A stretch of DNA of 64,000 bases from Pachyseris speciosa. Lineage: Eukaryota > Cnidaria > Anthozoa > Scleractinia > Pachyseridae. The stretch covers positions 103,501 to 167,500 of the forward strand of contig JAEMWC010000130.1 in assembly GCA_016490735.1 (NCBI GenBank), read 5' to 3'. Under the pieces are notes generated by a model. The model was not told where the DNA came from, ran no database searches, and saw nothing but the letters and a program-made list of their open reading frames with translations. Below are positions 35,801-45,279 of this stretch, piece by piece. Both the position numbers and the translations under genes were made by a program. Each line of letters begins with the position of its first letter. Position 1 is the stretch's first letter.

Positions 35801-38672
35801 AATTAGACGGTGGACAGTCCGACATGCTGTCCGACTTTTGCTTTTGTTTCTTAGAATAGCCGTCTATAACAACTTCAAATGGGCTCGTTATTCGTCTCAC
35901 GGTTTTCCTTTGCTTGAATGAATTAGCATCTATAATAACAACTCACTTTATCATATAAAGGTTAGGCGATAAAGGTTGATAAATTTAAGGGTGTTTTAGC
36001 GTGTTTGCTGTTTCCGGATCTAACCCTCTACTGCTGTTTTAAAAATCGTATTTCAGCATGTGATCAATTTCTCGAAAAATTGAGTTTTCCGATTTCCTAA
36101 ATGGTTTAGGAAATCGGCATGTCATTGTGGCCGGAGTTAGACGTACATGCAGAGCGAACTTGTTGTTTATCCGGGTCTATACCGGCCAGCCACCTGTGTA
36201 AATTACCTCACACAAACATTGCCCTTTAACCTGTAAAACGCTTTTTTGCGGCAAAAACGTTAGCCACGTGTATAGAACGCTTTGTAAAGGATCAAATTGT
36301 TTCCCATCTCACAACAAATCACTGTGACCGGTTTAACCTTTAAATTGGTTAGTGGCCGTGCAACCACTTTGCTATGCCAAAGGAAATAAATATAGATTTA
36401 ATACTCCCTGAGAAGTTTAAGTTTTAAGTCTGAGTAACTAAGGCCAGGTCAGCCGGTATCTAGTAACGGTGTACTGGGCCAACAGACTGAATTTCTCCAA
36501 ACTCAGTTTCTTTTCAGACATTTCCAGAAAACGACGGTTTGGGTTGAAAGCCGTTAAACCTTGAGTCAGCGTGCTTCCAAGGCAACTCGAAGAAAGTAAA
36601 GCTCAGAAGTGAAAGAACAGTATCGACTTCTGCTTCTGCAAATATCTATCAGGTATCCTATAACACACAAGTGTAATTAACAGACCCCTACCTTGCCCCT
36701 TACACAGTGCTTTAGTTAAGTGATGTTAAAAATTCAGCTTAAGTTACATTCCTGTTGAATTGCGCTTTTGAAAAACACTTTAAGAAGTATTTCTTAAACC
36801 AATGAAAACTTGAACGATTCCATTGTAAGGCTGGAAGAAAAAGGTATTTGATTCAAAGTTCCATTAAGGTGCGCAGACTGTTTTCTCACCGTGCATGCTA
36901 TATTTCACTCCCGGCTTTAATCTGGAATAGCGCAAGTTTCAGACTTTACTGTGTGGGGTAAACAAGACTTTTTCACAGCTTACACAGACATAACACGGTC
37001 AAGTGGATTGACGGGCGGCTATCTTTTAATTTTCAGCCATGTTTTGACCAACCGTGTGTTCACTTCATTTGCGTCAAATGGTGTTTATGTTTCAGTTGAA
37101 TAACCGACAAAGCTAATTATATAGTTAAAGAGGGAAGGCACTACCAGGATTTTAAGAGACCACGTTAGATTCTCATGGAAATTAATTAGGAAAGTAAAAA
37201 TAGTATTTTATATAGCTTCGATCCGGATATAGCTTCGTTCACTCAGTTGTTTGTAATAATAAAGAAGAAAGCTGTCGAGAATGTTATTATTACAGCGATT
37301 ATTTCCGTGCTTACTATCACTTCCTGCCCTTTTCTCGTCGTGTCATTACTGAGCCCTAGATTCGTACAAAACAGCTGAAAAAAAGGAAACAGCTACTTTG
37401 GAGGTCTTATCTGAACACCGCTGGGCGAATGACGTCAAGGTGTAAGTAGGCCGGTAGTGCTTACCCTTATCAGCTGTACGTTTAACAAATTTTACAAAAA
37501 CCGTTTAACCTCAATAAATAACTATTTTTCTCCAAATCGTTTAGCTAAGCGCCCTTACTGACAATCTTAATCCGTTAACACATTGAAGGTTCTTTTTACG
37601 TTCACAAACCAACTGACTGTTACGATTAAATCGGATTGAAGTCATCACGGGTAGTGCCACTGACCAGTGGTGTCACATGACGGTAGTTATGGCTCAATGC
37701 CCAAAATAATTTTAATTTTTTTCTCTGTTCAAAAATCTTAAGGTCTTTATATGATTAAGCATTTTTTAATCGTTTGGCCGCGCGTTCTTACCGAAAAATA
37801 TCTTAATCCTTTGATAACTGATGTTAATAACATTACTATATTCAATTGATAATAACGAGAAGAACTGAGCATTTCATTCTGTGTCTTTTTGGTTGATGTT
37901 GGCAATGTTTGGTCTTGTGGGTCTAGTCGGAACTATATTTTTAAGTCCAGCTTGTTCCAAGACTAAGATGTCCAGTACCGCCATTCTTTGATTCTTCAAA
38001 TTCAATCTTAAATCAATTGATTGGACTAAAATGAAAATTTTCAATTCCATAACCATAAACGGGTTTGCTGTTTTTACACACACAAAATACAACTATCAAT
38101 TTACAAACTTTCGGTTTTTCCTTAAATGCCAAACTAGCCACTACCTTTTAAATCTTCCGATCTGGTTGGTTCCGGAAATATGAGGAATTTTATTCATACA
38201 GAAAAACCGCCCGAATTCATGAACTTCACTTGCGCTCTTAAATTTTTATCGCGAGAGCAACTGAATGGAGACAAAAAGAATGAAATTAAAACCACCACTT
38301 TGGTCCAAAGGTGCTGTTAAGCAAGATCCATTTCGAAGCGATTTTCTTGACCAAGAAGTGCGGGCGCAAGGGTGAGGAGTCTGTTGTTGTCGCAACTTAT
38401 TGCACGTACTGTAAGGTAATACTTACTGAATTCTATCCATTGCTGGTTTGACTCATTTCGCTTCCTTCCTTTATTATGTACCATACACGTCAAGTTTCTG
38501 TCAAGAAATTCAATTTCAAAGTGAAATAGTTTACTGTTACAAAATAATTTTTGTTCCAGCTTTTGAGCGCCAAATGATAATGGTGTCCAGACGTTTCGAG
38601 GCTGCTGTGGAAAAAACAGTAACTGAAAAAAAGCGCGTGCTTCACATTTTTCAAATCAAACAACTGATACGT
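32896..38672. other. Long non-coding stretch
   Basis: About 5.8 kb of AT-rich DNA with no convincing exon. The best-looking frames (34338-34610; 34702-34920 with a hydrophobic start; 35492-35776 minus) show no known domain. A consensus-like donor (ATG|GTAAGT near 34340) stands alone. It may be intronic or regulatory DNA. Confidence 0.35.
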
Positions 38673-38880
38673 AGGGGTTCGATTGATATAAAAATAAGTA
38701 TATAAAATTGTCAGAAATGTTTCTTAAAAACACAGACGTTTCGCTGGGTATATAACCCTTCTTCAGTGTGAACAAAAACCGGCGTAAAAAACACAATCTC
38801 CTAAGAGGCGTCTGTGTTTTTATGAAGCATTTCTGACACTTTTGATATATTTATTTTTAGTCGATCGAACCCCTTCAAAA
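38673..38880. repeat. Long inverted repeat, Penelope-like remnant
   Basis: Arms of about 65 bp (from 'ggggttcgattgatataaa' to 'aacacagacg', and their complement) flank a ~70 base centre. The centre carries the hammerhead-like core. This resembles the inverted terminal portion of a Penelope-like element. Confidence 0.7.
38735..38766 (-). ncRNA. Hammerhead-ribozyme-like core 1
   Basis: On the minus strand: CUGAAGA, then a GGGU/ACCC hairpin, then GCGAAACGUC. The order CUGANGA - helix II - GAAAC is the hammerhead core. Helices I and III are not convincing, so activity is not claimed. Hammerhead motifs are an established component of Penelope-like retroelements. Confidence 0.4.
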
Positions 38881-39014
38881 GTCAAGTGTCGCGCATCTTC
38901 CGTGAACTTCCCGTTCAACGTTTAATTTCAACTGATACGTATATAACTTGCGCGCGCCGATTTGGGTGTGTTTGTTGAAAGCTTCAAATAAAGTAAAACT
39001 CATTGTTGAGGCCT

Positions 39015-39443
39015 CAGGAGCACCCAACGACAAGTTTCGGTAGATATCTGTTCGGTGGAGGGTTAGGCTTTCGGCGTCGATTAAAGAGTGTACTCCGCGG
39101 AATTTCGTAAATAAAACATGACCTAAGAGAGTCGCAATGGGGAAATCATAGCCCCTGAGGTTTTCCAAAGGTCGTATTTGCTGTTGTTTTGGGAGTCAAA
39201 AACGTCACCTAGCATTTCGGAAGGTAAATAGTTCCTTAGAAAGTTCGTGGAAAGTTCATTTCAGCTAGCATTTTTTCAAAGGAAGATTTTGTTCCCTAAC
39301 ATTTTCGGGCAGCTAAGGAATCCGAATAGGTCGAATTCTTCTAGCTAACGAAAACTTCACTTTAAACAGACTTCAAACACCATAATGAACTTAAAAATGC
39401 CTTCCTATAGCTTTTGGTTGTTTTGGCTCGTTGGGTGCCCCTG
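39015..39443 (-). mobile_element. MITE, CAGGGGC family, copy 4
   Basis: 429 bp, inverted orientation, ending TCGTTGGGTGCCCCTG. It is flanked by AGGCCT at 39009-39014 and 39444-39449. Confidence 0.9.
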
Positions 39444-39466
39444 AGGCCTCCTGGGTGTAGATCTAT

Positions 39467-39840
39467 GAGTCTGCCTTAGAAGTCTTACCCCGCAGAGCAG
39501 CAAAACTGATCTTCCACCTTCCTTGGGATACACCGTCAGATTCAGTACTGAAAATTGCAGGATGGGAATCAATTTTTCATATTTACAAACTCGCCCTAAT
39601 AAAGCTCTTCTATAATATAGCTAGTGTAAGAAATCCTGCACAACTCTCCGGCAGTTTTATTAATGTGAAAGGATATGTATATAATTACTATTAATTTTTA
39701 ATTTTTTAATGCAATGTTTTTAATTCTCAGCTAAATACATGATATGTATATAATTACTATAAATTTTTAATTCTTAATGCACAACCCCACAAGCAAATCT
39801 ATTGCTTTAATCACTAACGTGTCTAAATAAAAGGTTGTAC
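39467..39840 (+). mobile_element. LINE 3' fragment (RT C-terminus)
   Basis: One frame reads RRAAKLIFHLPWDTPSDSVL and YKLALIKLFYNIAS, a non-LTR reverse-transcriptase C-terminal tail, then a stop near 39693. The 3' region contains an imperfect ~85 bp tandem duplication ('gatatgtatataattacta', 39672 and 39742). It differs from the LINE tails at 5341 and 12627, so it is a separate family. Confidence 0.65.
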
Positions 39841-39862
39841 TAAACGGCGCCTCTCGAAGGTA

Positions 39863-39937
39863 CTTCATAGCTCAGTTGGTTAGAGCATCGAACCGGTATC
39901 GCGAGGTCATGCGTTCAAACCCTGTTGGAGTCCTGAA
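39863..39937 (+). mobile_element. tRNA-like SINE head
   Basis: A box TAGCTCAGTTGGTTAGAGC and B box GCGTTCAAACCCTG in tRNA spacing, but the anticodon arm and acceptor stem do not pair well. A T-rich tail follows. It is best read as a SINE or tRNA pseudogene. Confidence 0.6.
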
Positions 39938-40439
39938 TTTTTTCATTCTTCTTTTCGCAATTGCATAAACTGCGTTCACAACTGCGAGTATTCTTCTTCA
40001 TTTGATTTCATTTCGGCAGTTCAAATATAATTTATTTCTCATATCATTCACAATTAACCATATCGTTGCTATGGATCAGTACCTGACACTCAAATCTTAC
40101 AAACCCTAACGTGCACGGTAGCTAATACAGTTTAGCTGTATTTTGGCGTTTAAAAAGCTTTCTAAGGCTTTCGAGACACTGCTATATTTGATAGGTCATA
40201 GACCTTTTTCATACTGGCGGACGATTTTGATTATTCTTTTGTATGTTAATTAGCCTTACTAACCTCACTTATATCGAATTTTGCACACGCAAACGAGACT
40301 GGTAAGGCTTATTATCATAGAAATAAAAGAATACTTTGTTGGGCGCCATTGTGAAAAGTATTTTGATTATTTACGTTAACTATAATTCTTTACGTAAAAA
40401 TGGTCGGAACTCGACATTCTTTTCTCCGCTTTTTCAGAT
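39938..40439. other. Non-coding stretch
   Basis: SINE tail followed by unassigned DNA. No gene is seen. Confidence 0.35.
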
Positions 40440-40736
40440 GGACTTACAAGCTATACTTTCTCTTCTAGAGGCGAAACGCGCCATATTAAATCTAACCTGA
40501 CCTGTGACACTAAAAACCTCACCTACATGATTCAATGCAACCGTTGTAATTTACAATACATAGGAGAGACTAAACGACGCTTAAAAGACCGATTTAGTAA
40601 ACATGAACATTTCATATTCCGTGGGGACCAAAGCTCAGTTGGGCAGACGCAACGACCATTTTGGAAATTCACACGGTCGCTTTCATGTATTTCACTAATA
40701 CAGCGGCACAAAGCGCTACAAAATAGTATTTTATAA
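40440..40736 (+). mobile_element. Penelope-like element fragment, GIY-YIG domain
   Basis: The plus frame reads MIQCNRCNLQYIGETKRRLK then DRFSKHE. C-x2-C followed by the YIG box and a basic RLKDR is the GIY-YIG nuclease of Penelope-like elements. Only the C-terminal part remains, after about 30 in-frame upstream codons. The Polinton is inserted 25 bases downstream. Confidence 0.75.
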
Positions 40737-40756
40737 AATGACATAGGTGGTTAACT

Positions 40757-40761
40757 ACGTC
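40757..40761. repeat. Left Polinton target-site duplication
   Basis: ACGTC directly left of the Polinton TIR, repeated at 52484-52488. Counting one T shared with the terminus gives TACGTC, the 6 bp duplication known for Polintons. Confidence 0.8.
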
Positions 40762-41107
40762 AGTAGTATATGGTGGATTAATTCAATACCACCTGCACGA
40801 CACGCCCCTCGTCGCTCCGCTCCTAGGGAGCGTGTCGTTCCTGTGAGTATTGAATTAATCCACCATATACTACTCAGAACCCGAGGAGCGAAGCGACGAG
40901 GGAACAACCCCCCACCAAGCAGCAAAACAAGGAAACAAGGAAGGTACAAGCGTTGCACACCAACACCCGAGGAGCGAAGTGACGAGGGAAGAAGCGGAAC
41001 CAAGCACCAAACCAAGCGCAACGAAGCGCCAAAACAGTGCAACAAAGCGTCGAAAAGAGCAGCGGGGATGTGGGCGTCACTCTTTTGAAGAGTGGGGTGT
41101 GTGGGGT
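40762..41107 (+). repeat. Left terminal inverted repeat
   Basis: About 346 bp matching the complement of 52099-52483. Its outer 112 bp (40762-40873) are themselves palindromic: AGTAGTATATGGTGGATT at the end recurs inverted just inside, around a second GACACGC/GCGTGTC hairpin. Inside lie repeats of a GAGCGAAGCGACGAG motif. Confidence 0.93.
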
Positions 41108-41331
41108 AGGATTGATGGAAGGAAAGCGGTCGGTGCCAGCGCCTCGCAGAAAACGGCCACCAGTCCCAGTTCCATCATTAAAACAAAACAAAATTTCAAA
41201 TGGCCACAGGACGCGCAACGAACCCTGGCAAACACTTTTCCATGTTCGCCAACACAGTACTCAACTTTTTTCATGTCGTTTGGGGTGAACTTCTTTTCCT
41301 TCCAACAGTACACCTCCTTCATTGTATACAC
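41077..41331 (-). CDS. Small zinc-ribbon protein
   Basis: Up to 84 codons from 41331. The N-terminal half has VYCWKEKKFT, then EYCVGEHGK and VRCASCGHLKFC, a short ribbon with paired cysteines like the small zinc-ribbon proteins often coded near Polinton ends. The C-terminal half runs into the TIR and is probably not native, so the true end may lie near 41180. Function is unknown; nucleic-acid binding is inference. Confidence 0.5.
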   Translation of the reverse strand: MYTMKEVYCWKEKKFTPNDMKKVEYCVGEHGKVFARVRCASCGHLKFCFVLMMELGLVAVFCEALAPTAFLPSILPHTPHSSKE

Positions 41332-41391
41332 TGAATATTTTTTGGTTCAACTGGTCGGTCTTTTAAAGAAAGGCGCGTGTGGGGGAGAGCG

Positions 41392-41688
41392 ATGACTGAG
41401 TGGTTGAAGCGCCACACCGTGAGGCACGCGTTGGTCGCAGAAATAGACAAGTGGATGGAGTACAAAGAAAACAAAGACTCAATGGATGACGGGCCAATGT
41501 GCCACGTGCGCGCACTGTTGCAAAACGATATGTCCCCGTGGCGATACATAAAAAAGACCGGTAAAAATCGCTTCATTAACGATTGTGCATACATATCTTA
41601 CATAGTTCTTCATTCTCTTCCTTCCGATGAAAAGGAGGCCATGAAACAATGGTTGACCGATGAAGGGTTTTACGACACAGTCCATTGA
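41392..41688 (+). CDS. Uncharacterised 98-residue Polinton protein
   Basis: Starts MTEWLKRHTVRHALVAEIDK and is intact, with mixed charged and hydrophobic residues, no signal peptide and no transmembrane segment. It precedes the small F-box-like gene family on the same strand by 20 bases. I do not recognise it. The balanced composition, and a stop just before the next gene, support a real gene. Confidence 0.5.
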   Translation: MTEWLKRHTVRHALVAEIDKWMEYKENKDSMDDGPMCHVRALLQNDMSPWRYIKKTGKNRFINDCAYISYIVLHSLPSDEKEAMKQWLTDEGFYDTVH

Positions 41689-41708
41689 ATATCTGTGTTG
41701 AGATATAA

Positions 41709-41890
41709 ATGGATTTGATGGTGCAGATTCGCGCGCTCCTCCAGAGCTGCGAGAGAAAATTCGCCGCTACCACACTCAAAACCAACTTCGAGAAAGAGAG
41801 AAAATGGGTTGGGTGCACAAAGAACTTCCAATTTTTCCAATTTTTTTCACCGAGGGTTGGGCTTTTAAACAATCGCACCCCACAACATAA
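41709..41890 (+). pseudogene. F-box-like small gene, paralogue 1 (broken)
   Basis: Begins MDLMVQIRALL. After a frameshift near 41742 it continues in the next frame with a PELREKI and KMGWVHKEL similarity to the two genes that follow. The shifted frame stops at TAA 41888-41890, immediately before the ATG of paralogue 2. A GATATAAATGG context surrounds its start. It is shorter than its paralogues and lacks their cysteine-rich tail. Confidence 0.5.
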
Positions 41891-42310
41891 ATGGATCTGC
41901 TGGAAAAGGTCAGCCAACTCCCTCCCGAACTGAAAGAGAAAATTCTCAAAGAGCTCATAGCCGCGAAATTGAAAGAAAGGGAGGTTCTCGGTTGGGGTAT
42001 GGTTTGCGAACAGTTGGCACACAAGTTTCGTATCTGGCATTGGTGTAGTGACTGCAACCACGATTACCTTTTTCCACCTGAGTTTCCCGACTGCTGCAGG
42101 CGTCGCCAGTCTTCTTTCCTTGATGATGTGTTTGAGAGGGGTAAAAGAAACAGAATATTTCAGAAACTTTGGGTTGTCGGATACATCCCAAGCTCTTCAA
42201 TGGAGCGTATAGACAACAAACCATGTGATAAATTTGGGGTCATAAAAAGGTCCAAAACCGGTGAAGCTACCAACCCCAATTTACATTTGCTGTTCCGACA
42301 CCCCTGTTGA
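41891..42310 (+). CDS. F-box-like small protein, paralogue 2
   Basis: 139 codons. Residues 7-45 read SQLPPELKEKILKEL then LGWGMVCEQLAHKF, which fits the start of an F-box (LPxEL..IL..L, then a conserved VC). A CSDCN and DCCRRR segment follows. The last third differs from paralogue 3, and a frameshift near 42150-42200 is possible. F-box proteins recruit Skp1 to ubiquitin ligases; whether this one does is inference from a short motif. The upstream leader AACAATCGCACCCCA is shared with paralogue 3. Confidence 0.5.
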   Translation: MDLLEKVSQLPPELKEKILKELIAAKLKEREVLGWGMVCEQLAHKFRIWHWCSDCNHDYLFPPEFPDCCRRRQSSFLDDVFERGKRNRIFQKLWVVGYIPSSSMERIDNKPCDKFGVIKRSKTGEATNPNLHLLFRHPC

Positions 42311-42331
42311 ACAATCACACCCCAAAGACAA

Positions 42332-42787
42332 ATGAATCCCTTGGAAGGTGTCAACTTCACCTCGCCCGAGTTGAGGGAAAAAATACTCAATTGTCTCGTT
42401 CAAACAAAAATAGACGACCAAAAAAGAGCGGGTTGGGGGGAAGTACATCGTGAGCTGTTTCTGTATTTCGAGGACGCCCCCCTTTGCGAAATTGAAAACT
42501 GTTTTACCCTCATCACCAGCTGCGGGAAATGTCACACATGCAGGCGGAACGGGTGTTGTTGGGCCTGTTGGTTGAAAAACAGGCACCACGCGTTGTGCCA
42601 GTGGTACGAAGTTGAGGATATTGAAGAAAAGTGGGTCATGGATTATGTATACCCTTGGATACCGCACCAATGTTCGCACTGTGTTGGATCGTGGTGTCCT
42701 TTGCAGGTGAACCCTGGAGGAAGATGTCAAAGAGGAGGAGGAGAGTTCCGACGGGTGTTAATTGAGCTCAAACACCAATCGCGTTGA
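42332..42787 (+). CDS. F-box-like, cysteine-rich protein, paralogue 3
   Basis: 151 codons. The N-terminus (FTSPELREKILNCL, then AGWGEVHRELFLYF) is homologous to paralogue 2. Residues 62-85 carry C-x2-C-x2-C-x4-CC-x2-C, and residues 114-123 have CSHCVGSWC, suggesting one or two zinc sites. It overlaps the 3' end of the convergent PLA2 gene by about 20 bases. Function is unknown. Confidence 0.55.
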   Translation: MNPLEGVNFTSPELREKILNCLVQTKIDDQKRAGWGEVHRELFLYFEDAPLCEIENCFTLITSCGKCHTCRRNGCCWACWLKNRHHALCQWYEVEDIEEKWVMDYVYPWIPHQCSHCVGSWCPLQVNPGGRCQRGGGEFRRVLIELKHQSR

Positions 42788-43368
42788 TTGCGTTTCGGGC
42801 CAACGCGTGGCCCCACTGTCTTTGCTTCCACGTCAACATGCTTGCACTTTTTTTCGTCCTCTCCGTACTTCTTCGCGCGAAAACCACAACTTTTGTAATC
42901 AACATCATGCTGCATAGCCACCGCATCAGTGGAGCCGTTGGGTTGTTGAAAAATTTGCAGGATTTCTGCTGTTTCGGGAACGAATGTCAGCTGGCTGGAC
43001 AGGGGGTTGTAAGGTCCGGAGTAGTTAAGGCCCGGAAGGGTCCAACCTTTTATCGGCGCTGGCAGTTTCCCAATCATGGCGTGAATGTCCACACCCGATC
43101 CGTAATAGTTTCGCATCGATTTTTTGAGAACGTCCATGAACCCGTGGTGGTTAGGAACGGCTTTGGCGAAAGCTTTCAAAAACTTGGGGTTTGTCGCGAA
43201 CTTGGGTACCAACACACCCTGCGAAACAAAGCGGGCATCAACAAAATCTCCAAGGCCGGCGCCGACAAGCCCTCTGCCATAACCCTTCCATTTTATCCAA
43301 GAGCCGTAGCTGCGGGTGCCGCCCTGTTTTTTGTATTCATTGTATTGCCTCTTGTATTCCGCAATCAT
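42768..43368 (-). pseudogene. Phospholipase A2-domain virion protein
   Basis: From 43368 an open frame of about 180 codons carries LPGLNYSGPYNPL (residues 111-123), the calcium-binding loop, and MQHDVDYKSC (152-161), the catalytic HD motif. This is the layout of the PLA2 domain of parvovirus VP1 and of some Polinton/adintovirus proteins, where it helps particles cross membranes. A basic N-terminus and a VDIHAMIGKLP segment precede it. After KCKH the frame becomes unnatural, while the next frame shows WGHALARN and stops at 42768, so there is a frameshift near 42830. The catalytic core itself is intact. Confidence 0.75.
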
Positions 43369-43374
43369 CGCGCG

Positions 43375-43786
43375 TCAAAGGAAAAAAAAGGGGACAGGAA
43401 GGCCTCGCCCGTGGAGGTCGAGCCTGTCGGTTTTGTAACGGTTGTTGGGGCGCACCTTCGTGGAAAGTTGGTCCAGCAGCTCGCTGCCGACCTTTTCCAG
43501 CACTGGGGTAGCCTTGCGTACCCCGTAGTTGATGGCCTTTTTCTGGAGCTGTGGGTTGCTTAGCGCCTCAGAAGCATAATAGCGGCCAGCCTCCACCCCC
43601 TTTTTCGCGAGAAAGGGAATCCCATGCTGAGCGCGGTTCCCGCGAAGTCAGTCAAGACACCAGAGCCCTCTGCACGAGAGGGCCCCGCTAGTTTCCTGGC
43701 AGGAATCCCCTGCTTTGAGGCAGGAAAGAGGTTTTTGTTATCCCGCAAACCGCACACTTGGCATTTGCCATTCTGGCATTTGCCAT
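43375..43786 (-). pseudogene. Small Polinton protein with CxxC start, two frameshifts
   Basis: Starts at 43786 with MANAKCAVCGITKTSFL (the first 15 bases are duplicated) and continues in a second frame (GVLTDFAGTALSMG) and a third (GRYYASEALSNPQLQKKA, ending VRPNNRYKTDRLDLHG). All three pieces abut in order, so one gene of about 135 codons has been broken twice, near 43715 and 43615. The first break coincides with a short palindrome, CCCTGCTTTGAGGCAGG. It lies directly upstream of the PLA2 gene on the same strand and may be a minor virion protein, which is inference. Confidence 0.6.
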
Positions 43787-43869
43787 TCGCCGTTTGTTTT
43801 TGGTCACGACAACCCTTTCAGACCCAGGCACATTCGGGGTTTTTCGCCGGTCTTTCACACAATAGAAGT

Positions 43870-44594
43870 TCATAGTATACTCAGGAAATAATTTTTCACA
43901 ACCCGCTCGTTGTGATGCACATCGGGAGAAAACATTTTGAGAATGTCTTTTGAAACTTGTGCCTCTGTTTCGTTCATTGAGGAAAAGCAGACAGAAGTAC
44001 CCGCACCTCACACTGCCGATCCACTGGATTTGGTTGTCATTGCAAAGAAAAGTTTTGTGCCCCACCTTTCGCATTTCCTGTTCCCACTCATTTGGGGGCG
44101 GCAGGCCGAAAGAGTCGAAATACTCAACCTCCTGCCTTGAAGCAGGGAAGTCTTTTCCCTTCCAACAACAAACCCAATGTGTGCCCAAACGTCCGAAATC
44201 GTCCAGGCTGATGATGCAGGGTGAATGGTGCAGGGGCTTGGCCTCATCCCGAGAGAAGATGCCTTTGACAGGGATGCCGGGATATTCGCACCAGTTCATC
44301 AGGTCAATGTTGGAAAGCGGCACGTCCCGGAGGGGGTGGAGGCAGGCGTGGGCGAGGGGGCGCGGAGCGGCGCGTTCGCACTTGCATGCCCCTTCCCAAC
44401 ACCTTTTTGACAAGGCTTATGGCCAAAGGAATGCCGTCCAACCTGGTCATGATCGGTTTGAAAAGCTTTTCAGCGTCGACCTGGCCAAACGCCTTGGCGA
44501 TTTTGTGCGTTTTGAACTTTCGGCGGATTTCTTGCTCCTGCTTTTCAACCTCAGCCTCGGCTTCTGCCTTTTGCTTCCATTTCTTCAGAGACAT
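43870..44594 (-). pseudogene. Adenain-type cysteine protease
   Basis: The gene starts at 44594 with a charged, helical N-terminus (MSLKKWKQKAEAEAEVEKQE) and a proline-rich linker. After a frameshift near 44320 it reads the peptidase domain: THWVCC (catalytic His), EYFDSFG (acidic residue), then a Gln and SVRCGYFCLLFL (catalytic Cys). This is the order of the adenovirus maturation protease family that Polintons use for virion processing. A palindromic GCTTCAAGGC insertion lies between His and Asp (about 44140). A second frameshift near 43955 moves the end to TGA at 43870-43872. All three catalytic residues remain. Confidence 0.8.
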
Positions 44595-44631
44595 GGTGAG
44601 CTTTTCCGGCCTGTATATAAAGAGGAAAAAA
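44595..44631. promoter_or_regulatory. 37 bp divergent intergenic with TATATAAA
   Basis: The only sequence between the divergent start codons of protease (44594) and ATPase (44632). TATATAAA at 44614-44621 could serve as a TATA element, but it is 10-20 bases from either ATG, so transcripts would start at or inside the genes. Confidence 0.35.
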
Positions 44632-45278
44632 ATGAAAATTCCGTATTATGACCCCGACGTCGCTGCCGCGAACGGTTTCCGGCAGGGGCATCCGGCCATG
44701 CCCGACGACGTTTTTCGGATGTTGATCTGCGGGCCCAGCAATTCAGGCAAGACGAACATCCTGCTCCACATGCCTTACGAGCTGTTGGAGTTTGACAAAG
44801 TCTTTCTCTTTTCGAAAAACCTCCACCAGAACAAGTATCAAGCCCTGCTTCAGGACTTCGCCAAAAACATCGAGCCCGAGGTGGGGTACGAGGTCATCGA
44901 GGCCCCCGGCGATGAAATTATTCCCCTTGCGGAGTTGTGTCCCCTCCCCGAGGCGGGAATTTCCGACAACCAAAAAATCGTCGTGTTCGACGACTTGGTT
45001 TGCGAGAAAAACCAAAACGGCATCATCAACTATTTCATCAACGGCCGACACAGAAACTGCAGCGTCATTTATCTCACGCAGACTTATTACGAGGTCCCCA
45101 AAAACATCCGGGACAACTGCAGCCATTTCTGCCTTTCTCCCGAGGGAGAACAAACGAATCGCCGACGAGCTGGGGGTTGACCACAACCTGCTGGACCGCG
45201 CCACCGACAAAAAAATCTTCTTCTTTTACTTCGAAAAACCGCGAAAGGTGATAAAAAAATTTCGACGAAGACATATAG
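44632..45278 (+). pseudogene. Packaging ATPase (FtsK/HerA, A32-like)
   Basis: Begins MKIPYYDPDVAAANG. The Walker A motif is CGPSNSGKTNILLHM (about residues 31-45) and Walker B is QKIVVFDDLV (about 114-123). IINYFINGRHRNCSVIYLTQ then forms the sensor region typical of Polinton and NCLDV DNA-packaging ATPases. A frameshift near 45160 moves the C-terminus ([18 protein letters not shown]) to another frame, and a second in an A/T run near 45255 moves the last few codons; the natural end is close to 45278, just before the fibre gene. In a live relative this would pump the genome into capsids, yet no capsid gene is seen here. Confidence 0.85.
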
Positions 45279-45279
45279 C

